DNA of 64,000 bases, from assembly GCF_001581925.1 (NCBI RefSeq), contig NZ_LQZA01000001.1, positions 620,001 through 684,000 of the forward strand. The letters are read 5' to 3'. Below the pieces are notes generated by a model, which was not told the origin of the DNA, made no database searches, and saw only the letters and a program-made list of their open reading frames with translations. The DNA comes from Ferrovum sp. PN-J185. Its GTDB lineage: Bacteria; Pseudomonadota; Gammaproteobacteria; Burkholderiales; Ferrovaceae. Made by a program: the position numbers and the translations under genes. Of this stretch, positions 54,606 through 64,000 are shown in pieces (within the stretch, counting starts at the first letter, position 1; each line of letters begins with the position of its first letter).

Positions 54606-56006
54606 TTATAACACTTCTGCTGCATAATCAGCAAGACGTGAACGTTCTCCTCGTTGCAGTGTTACATGACCGCTATGACGCCATCCTTTAAAACGATCAA
54701 CCACATAAGTTAAACCAGAACTGCCCTCAGTAAGATAGGGAGTGTCTATCTGCGCAATATTACCCAGACATACCACCTTAGTTCCTGGGCCAGCACGCGT
54801 AATCAGGGTTTTCATTTGTTTTGGCGTTAAATTCTGTGCTTCATCAATGATTAAGTATTTACTTAAGAAGGTTCGTCCACGCATAAAGTTCAAGGACTTG
54901 ATTTTAATTCTTGAACGTATCAAGTCTCTTGTCGCTGCACGACCCCAGTCGCCTGCTTCATCATCATTTTTATTGAGTACATCCAAATTGTCTTCCAAGG
55001 CACCCATCCAAGGAGTCATTTTCTCTTCCTCAGTACCGGGTAGGAAACCAATATCTTCACCTACAGGAACAGTTACCCGGGTCATAATGATTTCAGAGTA
55101 AGTTTGGTGTTCTAGGGTCTGCATTAATCCTGCAGCAAGGGTTAGCAGTGTTTTGCCCGTTCCTGCCTGACCTAGTAATGTCACGAAGTCAATATCAGGA
55201 TCCATCAGGAGGTTTAGCGCAAAATTTTGTTCTCTATTGGCAGCGTTAATACCCCAAATATTATTTTTCTGCGAGGTGTAGTCTCGAATTGTTTGTAATA
55301 CAGCAAATTGGTTGTTTTTTTCCTTTACAAAAGCATAGAAAGGAGTATCACCATCGTCTTGATAGACAAACTCGTTAAGGAGGAATGTGTTTACCATGGG
55401 TCCCTTTACACGGTATAAAGTACGACCCTGTTCCTGCCATGATTCAATATCTTTGCCATGAGAATCCCAGAAATCGGAGGGAAGCTCGCGTGTTCCGGTG
55501 TAAAGAAGATCACTGTCTTCAAGTACTTTGTCATTAAAATAATCTTCAGCCTCAACACCCAGAGCACGCGCTTTAATCCGCATGTTGATGTCTTTACTGA
55601 CTAAAATAACAGGACGGTTAGGTTGTGCACGCTTTAATTCCAGTGCAACTGCTAATATTTGGTTATCACCTTTCTCATGGTTTAATGGTGATGGTAATAC
55701 TCCGCCCGATAGGGTTTGTAGAAATAAAGAACCAGTGACATTGATTTCACCTTCTCTGGCTAAAGGGATACCGCGTGAAATATCCCCTTTTTCCTTATTG
55801 ACAATTTCATCAAGAAAACGACTGACCTGTCGAGCATTACGAGCCACTTCAGTCATCCCTTTCTTATTATTATCAAGTTCTTCAAGAATGATCATGGGTA
55901 GATAAACATCATGCTCTTCAAACTGAAAGAGTGAAGTAGGGTCATGCAACAACACATTGGTATCAAGGACAAATAGTTTTTTTTCTTCTACGTGTTTTTT
56001 GACCAT
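54606..56006 (-). CDS. PhoH-family protein with N-terminal PIN domain
   Basis: 466 residues. A PIN nuclease-like domain (about 1-140: FVLDTNVLLHDP, ILEELDNNKKG, VSKDINMRIKARALG) is joined to a PhoH ATPase domain with Walker A LLGQAGTGKTLLTLA and Walker B YLIIDEAQNLTPKQMKTLI. PIN-PhoH proteins are thought to be RNA nuclease-helicases; the role in this group is not settled. It is 35 bp after bcp and 5 bp before lplT on the same strand. Confidence 0.92.
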   Translation of the reverse strand: MVKKHVEEKKLFVLDTNVLLHDPTSLFQFEEHDVYLPMIILEELDNNKKGMTEVARNARQVSRFLDEIVNKEKGDISRGIPLAREGEINVTGSLFLQTLSGGVLPSPLNHEKGDNQILAVALELKRAQPNRPVILVSKDINMRIKARALGVEAEDYFNDKVLEDSDLLYTGTRELPSDFWDSHGKDIESWQEQGRTLYRVKGPMVNTFLLNEFVYQDDGDTPFYAFVKEKNNQFAVLQTIRDYTSQKNNIWGINAANREQNFALNLLMDPDIDFVTLLGQAGTGKTLLTLAAGLMQTLEHQTYSEIIMTRVTVPVGEDIGFLPGTEEEKMTPWMGALEDNLDVLNKNDDEAGDWGRAATRDLIRSRIKIKSLNFMRGRTFLSKYLIIDEAQNLTPKQMKTLITRAGPGTKVVCLGNIAQIDTPYLTEGSSGLTYVVDRFKGWRHSGHVTLQRGERSRLADYAAEVL

Positions 56007-56041
56007 GGACAGAGGTTTCCTTGTGATGTAAGCGATATAGT

Positions 56042-56500
56042 TTAAAGTGTTTTAATAAAGTCCAGTACTGCCTGGGCGTGACCTGGAACACTCACACCAC
56101 GCCATTCTTTTCTTAATTTACCTTCTTTATCAATGACAAAAGTACTGCGTTGAATACCTCTTACTTGTTTGCCATACATATTTTTCATTTTAATAACATC
56201 AAAAATATTACATGCAATTTCATCAGGATCACTGAGAAGGGGGAAAGGATAATCAAATTTACTTTTAAACTTTTCATGGGAGGACAGGCTGTCTCTGGAT
56301 ATACCTAATATGGAACATTTTAAAGTCTTAAATTCTTCATAAAGGCTTTTAAATTGTAGCCCCTCATCAGTACATCCAGGTGTGTCATCTTTTGGGTAAA
56401 AATATAAAACCAAAGGGGCGCCTTTCATCGCACTGAGTTGAAATTTTAATCCGCCTGTGGCAGCTAACTCAAAGTCTGGTACAGAAGTCATTAATTCCAT
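56042..56500 (-). CDS. bcp: Bcp/PrxQ-type peroxiredoxin
   Basis: 152 residues. The peroxidatic Cys43 lies in FYPKDDTPGCTDEG; the family's frequent resolving cysteine five residues later is replaced (LQFKS), so it would use an external thiol or another cysteine such as Cys62. It reduces hydroperoxides. AGGA stands 7 nt before the ATG. It lies 28 bp after the arnD-like gene. Confidence 0.93.
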   Translation of the reverse strand: MELMTSVPDFELAATGGLKFQLSAMKGAPLVLYFYPKDDTPGCTDEGLQFKSLYEEFKTLKCSILGISRDSLSSHEKFKSKFDYPFPLLSDPDEIACNIFDVIKMKNMYGKQVRGIQRSTFVIDKEGKLRKEWRGVSVPGHAQAVLDFIKTL

Positions 56501-56528
56501 TGTCTAATCCTCATTAATAATTAGTTTT

Positions 56529-57440
56529 TTAATTTTCATTGCCTATATGTTGACACATTAGTAACCCGGAACGCCCGTTAATTTCCTTCCATTGCATCTC
56601 ACAGTAAGGAAGAGGGGTGGTAATACCTAAAGCATAATCTGTCATTGTGACAAATTCATAATGTTGTTGTTTCCAGCCTTGAATTAATTGATCAAGAACG
56701 TGTATTAACTTCATCCCTTCTAATTCTGCATGCAAGGTAAATACTTGCAATGCTTGGTCTGTATTAGCAGTTAGTGATAATACATGCTGTGCCACATTGG
56801 TTTCATTTAGCTCATTTACCCCTATAAGTTCATCAAGTGTGGGTAAAGTGGTGGGTAATTGGGGGCAAGATAAATGTTTACCATTAATAATAGGCAAAAA
56901 AGGATAGCTGCCGCGACAATCTGACGATACTAAAAACCGCTTATCATCTAACCATTGATAAGCGTAGTCATTCATCTGCCATCCTGCCGCCCCATGTACA
57001 CGACAAGGCTCACCATAAATATCATAGAAACGCTCGTAAGCTTTATCCATAAGCGCATGAGTCCAGAGCTGATTGGCCTCTTTAACGCCATCTTGCCAAG
57101 CAATATGATCCCAAGTGTGAATTCCCACATCGAAACCTTGAGTAAGGGTATTTTTGATGATGTGGCGTGCTTTAATACCGATATCAGGTCCTGGTAGCAA
57201 TGTGCCATAAAGAAGAGTTTTTAGCCCGTAATGCTCAATTACAGAGGTGCGTGATACTTTGTTTAAAAAACCAGGTCGAAAGACCCGTTTTATTGCTCGA
57301 CCTGTATGATCTGGGCCTAAGCTAAACAAAAAGGTAGCAGGTACTTGATGCGAATTAAAGCACTGAATTAGGTTGGGTACTCCCTCCAACGTTCCTCTCA
57401 AGGTGTCTACGTCTATTTTTAAAATAATTTGTGCTGTCAT
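56529..57440 (-). CDS. ArnD-like polysaccharide deacetylase family protein
   Basis: 303 residues from ATG 57440 (MTAQIILKIDVDTLRGTLEG), which matches the family start; a TTG at 57476 is farther and poorly spaced. The NodB fold is shown by KIDVDT near the N-terminus, DVGIHTWDHIAWQDG and the FTLHAELEG histidine. ArnD removes the formyl group from undecaprenyl-phospho-Ara4FN in lipid A modification. No other arn gene is nearby, so the substrate is uncertain. It is divergent from typA. Confidence 0.83.
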   Translation of the reverse strand: MTAQIILKIDVDTLRGTLEGVPNLIQCFNSHQVPATFLFSLGPDHTGRAIKRVFRPGFLNKVSRTSVIEHYGLKTLLYGTLLPGPDIGIKARHIIKNTLTQGFDVGIHTWDHIAWQDGVKEANQLWTHALMDKAYERFYDIYGEPCRVHGAAGWQMNDYAYQWLDDKRFLVSSDCRGSYPFLPIINGKHLSCPQLPTTLPTLDELIGVNELNETNVAQHVLSLTANTDQALQVFTLHAELEGMKLIHVLDQLIQGWKQQHYEFVTMTDYALGITTPLPYCEMQWKEINGRSGLLMCQHIGNEN

Positions 57441-57527
57441 AGTTGTGACTATGGCTAATTTTTCTCGGATGCGCAACCCCTACTACATGATAGAATAGAG
57501 GGCTAAATTCTTTTGGATCTATTTATT

Positions 57528-59345
57528 ATGGCACGACAACTTCGCAATATCGCAATTATCGCTCACGTAGACCACGGTAAAACCACCCTTGTGGATAAGC
57601 TGTTACAACAATCTGGTACTTTTGCAGCGCATCAATCTGTATCAGAAAGGGTCATGGATAGTAATGATCTCGAAAAAGAGAGAGGTATTACGATTTTAGC
57701 CAAAAACTGTGCCGTAGAATATGAAGGAACCCACATTAACATTGTGGATACTCCAGGACATGCGGATTTTGGTGGTGAAGTTGAACGTGTGTTATCCATG
57801 GTCGACGGTGTTTTACTTTTAGTGGATGCAGTAGAAGGTCCCATGCCACAAACGCGCTTTGTAACAAGAAAAGCACTAGCTCAAGGATTAAAGCCAATTG
57901 TTGTTGTGAATAAAATTGACCGACCAGGTGCACGTCCTGATTGGGTGGTAAATCATACATTCGATTTATTTGATAAATTGGGCGCCACAGAAGAACAATT
58001 AGATTTTCCGGTGGTTTATGCCTCAGCACTGCAAGGTTATGCGACTCTTGATCCAGCCAATCCAGGTAAAGATTTGAGAGCATTGTTTGAAGCTATCGTG
58101 AAGTATGTACCAGAACGTCCAGGTGATCCGGATGGTCCTTTACAATTACAAATCACCTCACTTGATTACTCAAGTTTTGTGGGACGTATTGGTATTGGCA
58201 GGATTCATCGTGGAAAAATTAAGCCTAATCAAGAAGTGATGGTTATGCGTGGTCCTGATTCCACACCTAAACGCGCGAAAATTAATCAAGTTCTTGGTTT
58301 TAAGGGGTTAGAGCGTGTGCAATTTGAGGTCGCTGAAGCGGGCGATATCGTTTTGATTAACGGGATTGATGATATTGGTATTGGCGTCACTATTACCGAT
58401 GTCTCTCAACCAGAAGCTTTGCCTATGTTGGCTGTGGATGAACCCACCTTAACCATGAATTTTCAGGTAAATACCTCTCCTTTTGCCGGACAAGAGGGTA
58501 AATTTGTCACCAGTAGACAAATACGTGAACGGTTAGATCGTGAACTATTAAGTAATGTTGCTTTACGCGTAGAAGAAACAGATGATACCGATGTATTTCT
58601 TGTGTCAGGTCGTGGTGAATTGCACTTAACAATCTTACTTGAAAATATGCGTCGTGAAGGGTATGAACTTGCTGTTTCTCGTCCTCGAGTGCTTATCAAG
58701 GAAGTTGATGGACGTAAACTTGAACCATTTGAAATGCTGACAGTGGATGTGGAAGAAACTCATCAGGGTCCTGTTATGCAGGCTTTGGGTGAAAGACGTG
58801 GAGAATTACAAGATATGCAGTCTGACGCAAGAGGTCGTGTTAGATTGGATTATAGAATCCCTGCCCGTGGGTTGATTGGTTTTCAGTCTGAATTTTTAAC
58901 GCTTACCCGTGGTACTGGTCTGATTAGTCACGTTTTTGATGATTATGATGATATGAAACCAGAAATTCCAGCGCGTCATAATGGTGTCTTAATTTCTGCA
59001 GAGCAGGGTGAAGCGGTAGCCTACTCTTTGTGGAAACTCCAAGATCGCGGGCGAATGTTTGTTGTACCGGGTGATAGAGTGTATGAAGGGATGATTATCG
59101 GTATTCATAGCCGTGATAATGACTTGGTAGTTAATCCTGTTAAAACCAAACAATTAACTAACGTTAGAGCGGCAGGAAAGGATGAGGCAGTGGTACTTAC
59201 GCCTCCTGTCTTATTGACTTTAGAGTCAGCCATTGAGTTTATTGCTGATGATGAGTTAGTGGAAATCACCCCTGAAACCATTCGTTTGAGAAAACGTCAC
59301 TTGCAAGAACATGAACGAAAAAAAGCTGCGCGTGGTTCAGAATAG
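57528..59345 (+). CDS. typA: Ribosome-associated GTPase TypA/BipA
   Basis: 605 residues from ATG 57528 ([20 protein letters not shown]); an earlier ATG at 57513 is not conserved. The GTPase motifs are [22 protein letters not shown] and NKIDR; EF-G-like domains III/V follow, with [19 protein letters not shown] and [16 protein letters not shown]. It acts on ribosomes, notably in cold and stress adaptation and 50S assembly. It stands alone before the mobB group. Confidence 0.97.
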   Translation: MARQLRNIAIIAHVDHGKTTLVDKLLQQSGTFAAHQSVSERVMDSNDLEKERGITILAKNCAVEYEGTHINIVDTPGHADFGGEVERVLSMVDGVLLLVDAVEGPMPQTRFVTRKALAQGLKPIVVVNKIDRPGARPDWVVNHTFDLFDKLGATEEQLDFPVVYASALQGYATLDPANPGKDLRALFEAIVKYVPERPGDPDGPLQLQITSLDYSSFVGRIGIGRIHRGKIKPNQEVMVMRGPDSTPKRAKINQVLGFKGLERVQFEVAEAGDIVLINGIDDIGIGVTITDVSQPEALPMLAVDEPTLTMNFQVNTSPFAGQEGKFVTSRQIRERLDRELLSNVALRVEETDDTDVFLVSGRGELHLTILLENMRREGYELAVSRPRVLIKEVDGRKLEPFEMLTVDVEETHQGPVMQALGERRGELQDMQSDARGRVRLDYRIPARGLIGFQSEFLTLTRGTGLISHVFDDYDDMKPEIPARHNGVLISAEQGEAVAYSLWKLQDRGRMFVVPGDRVYEGMIIGIHSRDNDLVVNPVKTKQLTNVRAAGKDEAVVLTPPVLLTLESAIEFIADDELVEITPETIRLRKRHLQEHERKKAARGSE

Positions 59346-59387
59346 CTTGATTTGGGTAGGTAATAACTAGCAAACTTAAGGTGTTAG

Positions 59388-59876
59388 ATGGCGAAAATCA
59401 TTGGTTTTGCCGGTTACTCAGGTTCCGGCAAAACGACGCTTATAGAAAAACTGATACCGATTTTTACCGGTAAAGGATTGCGTGTTTCTGTTATTAAACA
59501 TGCCCATCATCGTTTCGATATTGATATTCCTGGAAAAGATTCTTGGCGACACCGAGAGGCAGGTGCAACAGAAGTGTTAGTGGCATCGAGTCACCGTTGG
59601 GTTTTGATGCATGAATTACGCAATGAGCCAGAGCCTGATTTGGATCAGTTAATTAATCGATTAACTGATCCTGATATTATTATCGTTGAAGGTTTTAAAA
59701 CTCACCCTATAAAAAAAATCGAAGTATGGCGAGAGCTTACACAACACCCAAGAATTGCCCCAAACGATCCCCATGTAGTAGCGGTTGCCAGTGATAAACC
59801 AACTCAAGACAATCTTATACAATTGGATATTAACCAACCCCAGCAAATTGTTGAATTTATCCTTAAATTGTCTTAA
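59388..59876 (+). CDS. mobB: Molybdopterin-guanine dinucleotide biosynthesis adapter MobB
   Basis: 162 residues. A P-loop GYSGSGKTTLIEKLI lies at residues about 8-23, with IKHAHHRFDIDIPGKDSWRH and IIVEGFK typical of MobB. It assists MobA in attaching GMP to molybdopterin. It is the first gene of mobB-moaD-moaE, about 46 kb from moaA-mobA-moeA. Confidence 0.94.
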   Translation: MAKIIGFAGYSGSGKTTLIEKLIPIFTGKGLRVSVIKHAHHRFDIDIPGKDSWRHREAGATEVLVASSHRWVLMHELRNEPEPDLDQLINRLTDPDIIIVEGFKTHPIKKIEVWRELTQHPRIAPNDPHVVAVASDKPTQDNLIQLDINQPQQIVEFILKLS

Positions 59877-59897
59877 TCAATACAGGATTGTAAGATC

Positions 59898-60155
59898 ATG
59901 AATGTAACGCTTAAGTATTTTGCTTCTCTACGTGAAAAATTAAACTTATCCGAAGAAAAAATTGAGTTACCAGAGCACGTTACTAACGGAGAACAGTTGA
60001 AACAATTTTTAAGTCAACGTGGCCAAATTTGGCAAGATAGCTTGATCAATTCTGGCACAATTCAAATTGCAATTAACCAAACTCGATGTACATGGCACGA
60101 TTCTTTTGCAGAAAATGATGAAATAGCTCTTTTCCCGCCAGTCACAGGAGGGTAA
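59898..60155 (+). CDS. moaD: Molybdopterin synthase sulfur carrier subunit MoaD
   Basis: 85 residues of the ubiquitin-like fold, ending in the required Gly-Gly (FPPVTGG), which is thiocarboxylated to deliver sulfur. MNVTLKYFASLREKLNLSEE is a typical MoaD start. It precedes moaE by 3 nt. Confidence 0.95.
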   Translation: MNVTLKYFASLREKLNLSEEKIELPEHVTNGEQLKQFLSQRGQIWQDSLINSGTIQIAINQTRCTWHDSFAENDEIALFPPVTGG

Positions 60156-60158
60156 ACT

Positions 60159-60614
60159 ATGTCGGTACGGATCCAAACTAATTCGTTTGATTTAGGTAGT
60201 GAAACCCAACAACTCAGGGCTCAATACCAGCAGGTGGGGGCGGTAGTTGGATTTATTGGTACTGTAAGAGAGCAAGGGTCTCAAGGGCAGCTTACCCACT
60301 TGGAGGTGGAGTTTTATCCTGGGATGACTGAGAAGTCGATGCAAGATTTAGAGACCCATGCCAGAGAACGTTGGTCCTTAATTGACGTGTTAATGATTCA
60401 TCGGATTGGCAAACTAGCCGTCCAAGAGGATATTGTGTGCGTAGTAGTATTAAGTGAACATCGTCAGGATGCTTTTGAAGCTGCTCAATTTTTAATGGAT
60501 GCATTAAAGTCCACAGTACCTTTTTGGAAAAAAGAAATTTATCTGAACCAGGAAAGATGGGTTGAGGCAAAACAAAGTGATGAACAGGCTTTTTTACGTT
60601 GGAAGAACAATTAA
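60159..60614 (+). CDS. moaE: Molybdopterin synthase catalytic subunit MoaE
   Basis: 151 residues. GFIGTVREQGSQG, LEVEFYPGMTEKSM, HRIGKLAVQEDIVCVVV, DALKSTVPFWKKE are MoaE signatures, including the catalytic lysine in PFWKKE. With MoaD it makes molybdopterin from cPMP. Its stop abuts the TTG start of the efflux gene with no gap. Confidence 0.96.
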   Translation: MSVRIQTNSFDLGSETQQLRAQYQQVGAVVGFIGTVREQGSQGQLTHLEVEFYPGMTEKSMQDLETHARERWSLIDVLMIHRIGKLAVQEDIVCVVVLSEHRQDAFEAAQFLMDALKSTVPFWKKEIYLNQERWVEAKQSDEQAFLRWKNN

Positions 60615-62078
60615 TTGAAAAGACTCATATACATATCATCTTTCTTATTGTTATTGAATGGTTGTGCTGTCGGACCTGATTTTACTCGTCCTGTCGCTCC
60701 TAATGTGTCCTCTTACGTTAAAAATAATAATCCACAAGTAATTAGCTCTAATTCACAAGATGAGTTTGGAGCAACGCAACAGTTAAAGAATCTACCAGTT
60801 AAATCTGACTGGTGGACTCAGTTTGGTAATGAAAAGTTAAATCAATTAGTCGATAAGGCTTTAAAGAATAACCCTAATGTCAGTGCGCTGCAGCAAACTC
60901 TTGAGGGGGCAATGAATACTGCCTTAGCTCAGGAGAGAACTTTAACGCTTCCTGCCATTAACGCCAATTTATCTGAGACTAAGCAACGATTCAATCCAGC
61001 CTCATTTGGACAACCTAGTCCACCTTCCATTTTTAGTTTAACTAATGCCTCAATTGGTGTGTCTTATTCTCTTGATTTGTTTGGTGGAATACGACGCCAA
61101 ATAGAAGCTACCTATGCCCAAGCAGAGGCACAGCAGTATACCTATGAAGCCGCTAGGATTACGTTAGCCGCCAATGTGGTGACCACTGCCATTCGTCGTG
61201 CAGCAGTAAAAAGGCAAATTGAATTAACTAAAAGTATTATTAAAAAACAAGCGGAGATTTATCAAACTACATTACAACGCTATCAAATTGGTGCTTTATC
61301 TCAGATGGATGCAGCCAACGCCAAAGAGCAGTTGGCTTTAATAAAAAGTACACTACCAGCTCTTCAAAATCAGTATGCGACACTTGAGAATCAGTTATCT
61401 GTTTATCTTGGCCAATTACCGGCGCAAAATGAGCTTAGTGACTTGAATTTAAATGAGATTAAATTACCTCAAGAATTACCCCTCTCAGTACCCTCTGAAT
61501 TAATTCATCAACGCCCTGATATACTGACTTCAGAAGCATTACTTCATGCGGCTACAGCTCAAGTAGGTGTAGCTATTTCTGGGGAGTACCCCAATATTAC
61601 AATTAACGCCTCGTATGGTGCTCTAGCGGCAAATCCTAATTCTATTTTTTCAAGAAATTCTGCGATTTGGAGTTTATCCTCTGGATTAGTTCAACCTTTG
61701 TTTCGTGGTGGAGCGCTTGAAGCAGAAACGGATGCTGCAAAAGCGTTATTAAAAAGTGCAGCGTTACAATATCAACAAACTGTATTAAATGCATTCCAAA
61801 ACGTCTCCGATACAATAACCACTCTTGAAACTGATGGACAATATCTTGACCAATCTCATGAAGCTTATGAGGCTGCTAGCAACCAATCTCAACTTACTCA
61901 AACCCAATTCGAAACTGGATCGAGTAGTTATCTGCAGTTGTTGAACGCTACATTACATCAACAACAAACTGAGATTACTTTAATTCAAGCTAGAGCAAGT
62001 CGATTAAATGATACTGCAGCGCTGTTTCTTGCCTTAGGAGGGGGTTGGCATAACTCACCTTCTCATACTTCAAAATAA
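60615..62078 (+). CDS. RND efflux outer-membrane lipoprotein (OprM/NodT-like)
   Basis: 487 residues from a TTG start (60615), directly after the moaE stop; no ATG fits. The lipobox LLNGC (Cys17) is followed by AVGPDFTRP, the NodT/OprM signature, the GVSYSLDLFGG and RPDILTSEALLHAA motifs, and long helices. It forms the channel through the outer membrane. The next two genes encode the adaptor and pump. Confidence 0.93.
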   Translation: MKRLIYISSFLLLLNGCAVGPDFTRPVAPNVSSYVKNNNPQVISSNSQDEFGATQQLKNLPVKSDWWTQFGNEKLNQLVDKALKNNPNVSALQQTLEGAMNTALAQERTLTLPAINANLSETKQRFNPASFGQPSPPSIFSLTNASIGVSYSLDLFGGIRRQIEATYAQAEAQQYTYEAARITLAANVVTTAIRRAAVKRQIELTKSIIKKQAEIYQTTLQRYQIGALSQMDAANAKEQLALIKSTLPALQNQYATLENQLSVYLGQLPAQNELSDLNLNEIKLPQELPLSVPSELIHQRPDILTSEALLHAATAQVGVAISGEYPNITINASYGALAANPNSIFSRNSAIWSLSSGLVQPLFRGGALEAETDAAKALLKSAALQYQQTVLNAFQNVSDTITTLETDGQYLDQSHEAYEAASNQSQLTQTQFETGSSSYLQLLNATLHQQQTEITLIQARASRLNDTAALFLALGGGWHNSPSHTSK

Positions 62079-62090
62079 TTCTGCTTTAGG

Positions 62091-63254
62091 ATGACAATAA
62101 TGATGGAAAGTCACAACAGTGAAAGTAAATCCTTAACAAAAAAACGCATGATAATCATGTTGATTATTTTTGTGGTGGTAATGGGCGGGATTGTTGGGTT
62201 CAATTTATTTAAACAACATGCTATTAAAAAGTATATGAACTCTATGGGAATTCCTCCACAAACTGTTACTACAACCATTATTCATTATAGTGAGTGGACT
62301 CCAACTATTGATGAAGTAGCAACATTACGTGCGGTAAGAGGAGTAAACATAAGTACCGAATCAGCTGGATTAGTAAAAGTCGTTAAGTTTCATTCAGGGC
62401 AACACGTTAAAAAAGATCAAATTTTATTAGTCATTAATAATGATGCTGAAGTGGCTCAATTAAAAGTACTCAAAGCCAACTTAAGTTTAGCTAAGTTAGT
62501 ACTTGAGCGTGACCGTAAACAATATGGCTTTAAAGCCATTAGTCTTGCTCAATTACAATCAGATGAAGCGGATTATCAAAGTAAGACTGCACAAGTTCAA
62601 GCACAACAAGCCTTGGTTGAGAAAAAAATTATACGTGCTCCATTTTCTGGTCAAATTGGAATAACGACTGTTAATCCAGGTCAATACATCAACGTAGGAG
62701 ATAAAATTGCAACGCTTCAGCAGACGTCTCCTATCTTGGTGGATTTTACTGTGCCCCAACAGCAACTTCGATTCCTTAAAACAAAGCAGCCAATTTCATT
62801 AACCACTGATGTTTGGCCAAAACAAATTTTTAAAGGTGAAATTGAAGCAATTAGTTCTGAGGTAGATCAGGCAACGCGAAATATTGCCATACAAGGTGCA
62901 ATCACTAACGATCAACATCAATTGTTACCAGGCATGTTCACTATGGTTCATTGGCAATACGGTAAGGCTCAATCTTATTTAACTTTGCCGCAAACTGCGA
63001 TTACATTTAATCCCTATGGTGCCACAGTGTTTGTTGTCAAACATCCTGCCGAGAGTAAATTACCTGTAGCACAACAAGTATTTATTACAACTGGTGCAAC
63101 ACGTGGAGATCAGGTTGCGGTAATGTCAGGAATTAAAGAAGGGGATGAGGTGGTAACCAGTGGACAGCTTAAATTAAAAACGGGTATACCCGTTTCCATT
63201 AGTCATATGGTGGAACCTCCCAATAATCCTGCCCCAACACCTCAAGAACATTAA
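62091..63254 (+). CDS. RND efflux periplasmic adaptor (membrane fusion protein)
   Basis: 387 residues. One N-terminal membrane segment (about 20-40, MIIMLIIFVVVMGGIVGFNL) anchors it. A lipoyl-like half motif GLVKVVKFHSGQHVKKDQIL, a short helical hairpin (about 120-175) and the second half IRAPFSGQIGITTVNPGQYI follow. It resembles MexH-type adaptors. It is 12 nt after the channel gene and 15 nt before the pump gene. Confidence 0.93.
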   Translation: MTIMMESHNSESKSLTKKRMIIMLIIFVVVMGGIVGFNLFKQHAIKKYMNSMGIPPQTVTTTIIHYSEWTPTIDEVATLRAVRGVNISTESAGLVKVVKFHSGQHVKKDQILLVINNDAEVAQLKVLKANLSLAKLVLERDRKQYGFKAISLAQLQSDEADYQSKTAQVQAQQALVEKKIIRAPFSGQIGITTVNPGQYINVGDKIATLQQTSPILVDFTVPQQQLRFLKTKQPISLTTDVWPKQIFKGEIEAISSEVDQATRNIAIQGAITNDQHQLLPGMFTMVHWQYGKAQSYLTLPQTAITFNPYGATVFVVKHPAESKLPVAQQVFITTGATRGDQVAVMSGIKEGDEVVTSGQLKLKTGIPVSISHMVEPPNNPAPTPQEH

Positions 63255-63269
63255 TTAGGATAGAGCATA

Positions 63270-64000
63270 ATGTCTTTTACAGATATTTTTATACGTAGGC
63301 CTGTCTTATCAATTGTGGTTAGTCTTTTTATATTGGTATTAGGGTTACGATCCATATTTGGTTTACCAGTTAATCAATATCCACGTACGCAAAATGCGGT
63401 AGTCACTATCACTACTAATTACTTTGGTGCGGATGCAAAAACTGTTGCAGGATTTATTACTCAACCGCTAGAGTCTGCAATTGCTCAGGCTCAAGGTATC
63501 GATTATTTGTCGTCAAATAGTTTACTTGGTACATCCATTATTACCGCTACCTTAAGACTGAATTATGATCCCAACAAAGCATTAACAGAAATTAATACAC
63601 AAGTTAATACAGTTCTTAATCAATTGCCGACAGGGACTCAACAACCTGTTTTGTCTGTAAAAGTAGGTGAAACAATTGATTCCATGTATATGGGCTTTTA
63701 TAGCGATGTACTACCCACAAATAATGTTACTGATTTTTTATTAAGAGAAGTTAAACCTCAATTAGATTCAATTGAGGGGGTTCAAACTGCCGAAATATTA
63801 GGGGCACGTAATTTTGCTCTAAGAGCTTGGTTAATTGACAGCAAAATGGCTTCATTTGGTATTTCTGCACAGGATGTTTCCGCAGCATTAGCAGCTAATA
63901 ATTATCTAGCTGCAATTGGTTCTAGTAAAGGGCAGGCTGTGAGTGTTGATTTAACCGCTAATACAGATTTACATAGCGTAGAAGAATTCAGTAATTTAAT
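63270..64000 (+). CDS. RND efflux pump (HAE1 family), 3' end cut by window
   Basis: A frame from ATG 63270 runs to the right edge (243 codons visible of about 1030). The start MSFTDIFIRRPVLSIVVSLF is diagnostic for HAE1 multidrug pumps; the first membrane helix and the porter region (LNYDPNKALTEINTQVNTVL, LDSIEGVQTAEILGARNFAL) follow. It would use the proton gradient to expel hydrophobic compounds through the two upstream partners. Substrate unknown. Confidence 0.94.
   Translation, partial: MSFTDIFIRRPVLSIVVSLFILVLGLRSIFGLPVNQYPRTQNAVVTITTNYFGADAKTVAGFITQPLESAIAQAQGIDYLSSNSLLGTSIITATLRLNYDPNKALTEINTQVNTVLNQLPTGTQQPVLSVKVGETIDSMYMGFYSDVLPTNNVTDFLLREVKPQLDSIEGVQTAEILGARNFALRAWLIDSKMASFGISAQDVSAALAANNYLAAIGSSKGQAVSVDLTANTDLHSVEEFSNL

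Overview
The window is a gene-dense, moderately AT-rich stretch of a bacterial chromosome. It is almost entirely core metabolism and housekeeping. Gene order and families point to a Gram-negative proteobacterium, most likely a Betaproteobacterium with rather low GC. The pointers are gloB / yafS-like / rnhA / dnaQ, nth with a DUF1841 gene, a 750-residue arginine/lysine-type decarboxylase, an alaC-hom-thrC threonine cluster, tsaB-rimI-uracil-DNA-glycosylase facing lplT-phoH-bcp, and a leucyl-transferase of the N-degron pathway. This placement is inferred from synteny and protein signatures; no rRNA is present to test it.

Layout. 1-3445: the end of a peptide ABC transporter ATPase, a LysM murein transglycosylase with a histidine-rich tail, and a tiny entericidin-like lipoprotein. 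3613-10429: aldo/keto reductase, glyoxalase II, RNase HI and Pol III epsilon on the plus strand, then a minus-strand run bpt-pyrD-ferredoxin-nth-DUF1841. 10438-13297: molybdenum cofactor operon moaA-mobA-moeA. 13363-17284: AMP-forming acyl-CoA ligase and amino-acid decarboxylase. 17309-24753: tRNA-Val, then the translation operon thrS-infC-rpmI-rplT-pheS-pheT-ihfA-merR. 24810-27094: tRNA-Pro followed by the only accessory-looking stretch, with a PemK/MazF-type toxin-antitoxin pair, short repeats, two regions with no recognisable gene, and a secreted alpha/beta hydrolase. 27126-32962: TlpA-like thioredoxin, E2 and E3 of a 2-oxoacid dehydrogenase, and surE-pcm-nlpD with no rpoS after it. 32982-36777: a Pat-like acetyltransferase with an eroded ATP-grasp part, divergent from an HDAC-like deacetylase, then a Mth938-like protein. 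36835-40471: alaC-hom-thrC. 40503-44388: GNAT protein, mlaA, and clpB behind a clear sigma-32 promoter. 44389-49290: a structured leader, the magnesium ATPase mgtA, and a DinG/YoaA helicase. 49268-51327: envZ-ompR. 51377-57440: tsaB-rimI-UDG-like facing arnD-like-bcp-phoH-lplT. 57528-60614: typA and the second molybdenum cofactor group mobB-moaD-moaE. 60615-64000: an RND tripartite efflux operon cut by the right edge.

Functional links. The two Moco clusters together supply MoaA, MoaD, MoaE, MobA, MobB and MoeA; MoaC and MoaB/MogA are not here. The translation operon carries features suggestive of feedback control: a non-AUG infC start, a structured gap before rpmI, and a hairpin before pheS. 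The clpB promoter and the mgtA leader are the clearest regulatory elements.

I did not find a large undescribed system such as a phage, CRISPR locus or novel multigene cassette. The most worthwhile leads are small: mutually exclusive helices that hide or free the mgtA ribosome binding site, a four-cysteine insert in threonine synthase, a uracil-DNA-glycosylase homologue with altered active-site motifs but an intact Fe-S site, the eroded Pat protein, and the repeat-flanked toxin-antitoxin island next to tRNA-Pro.
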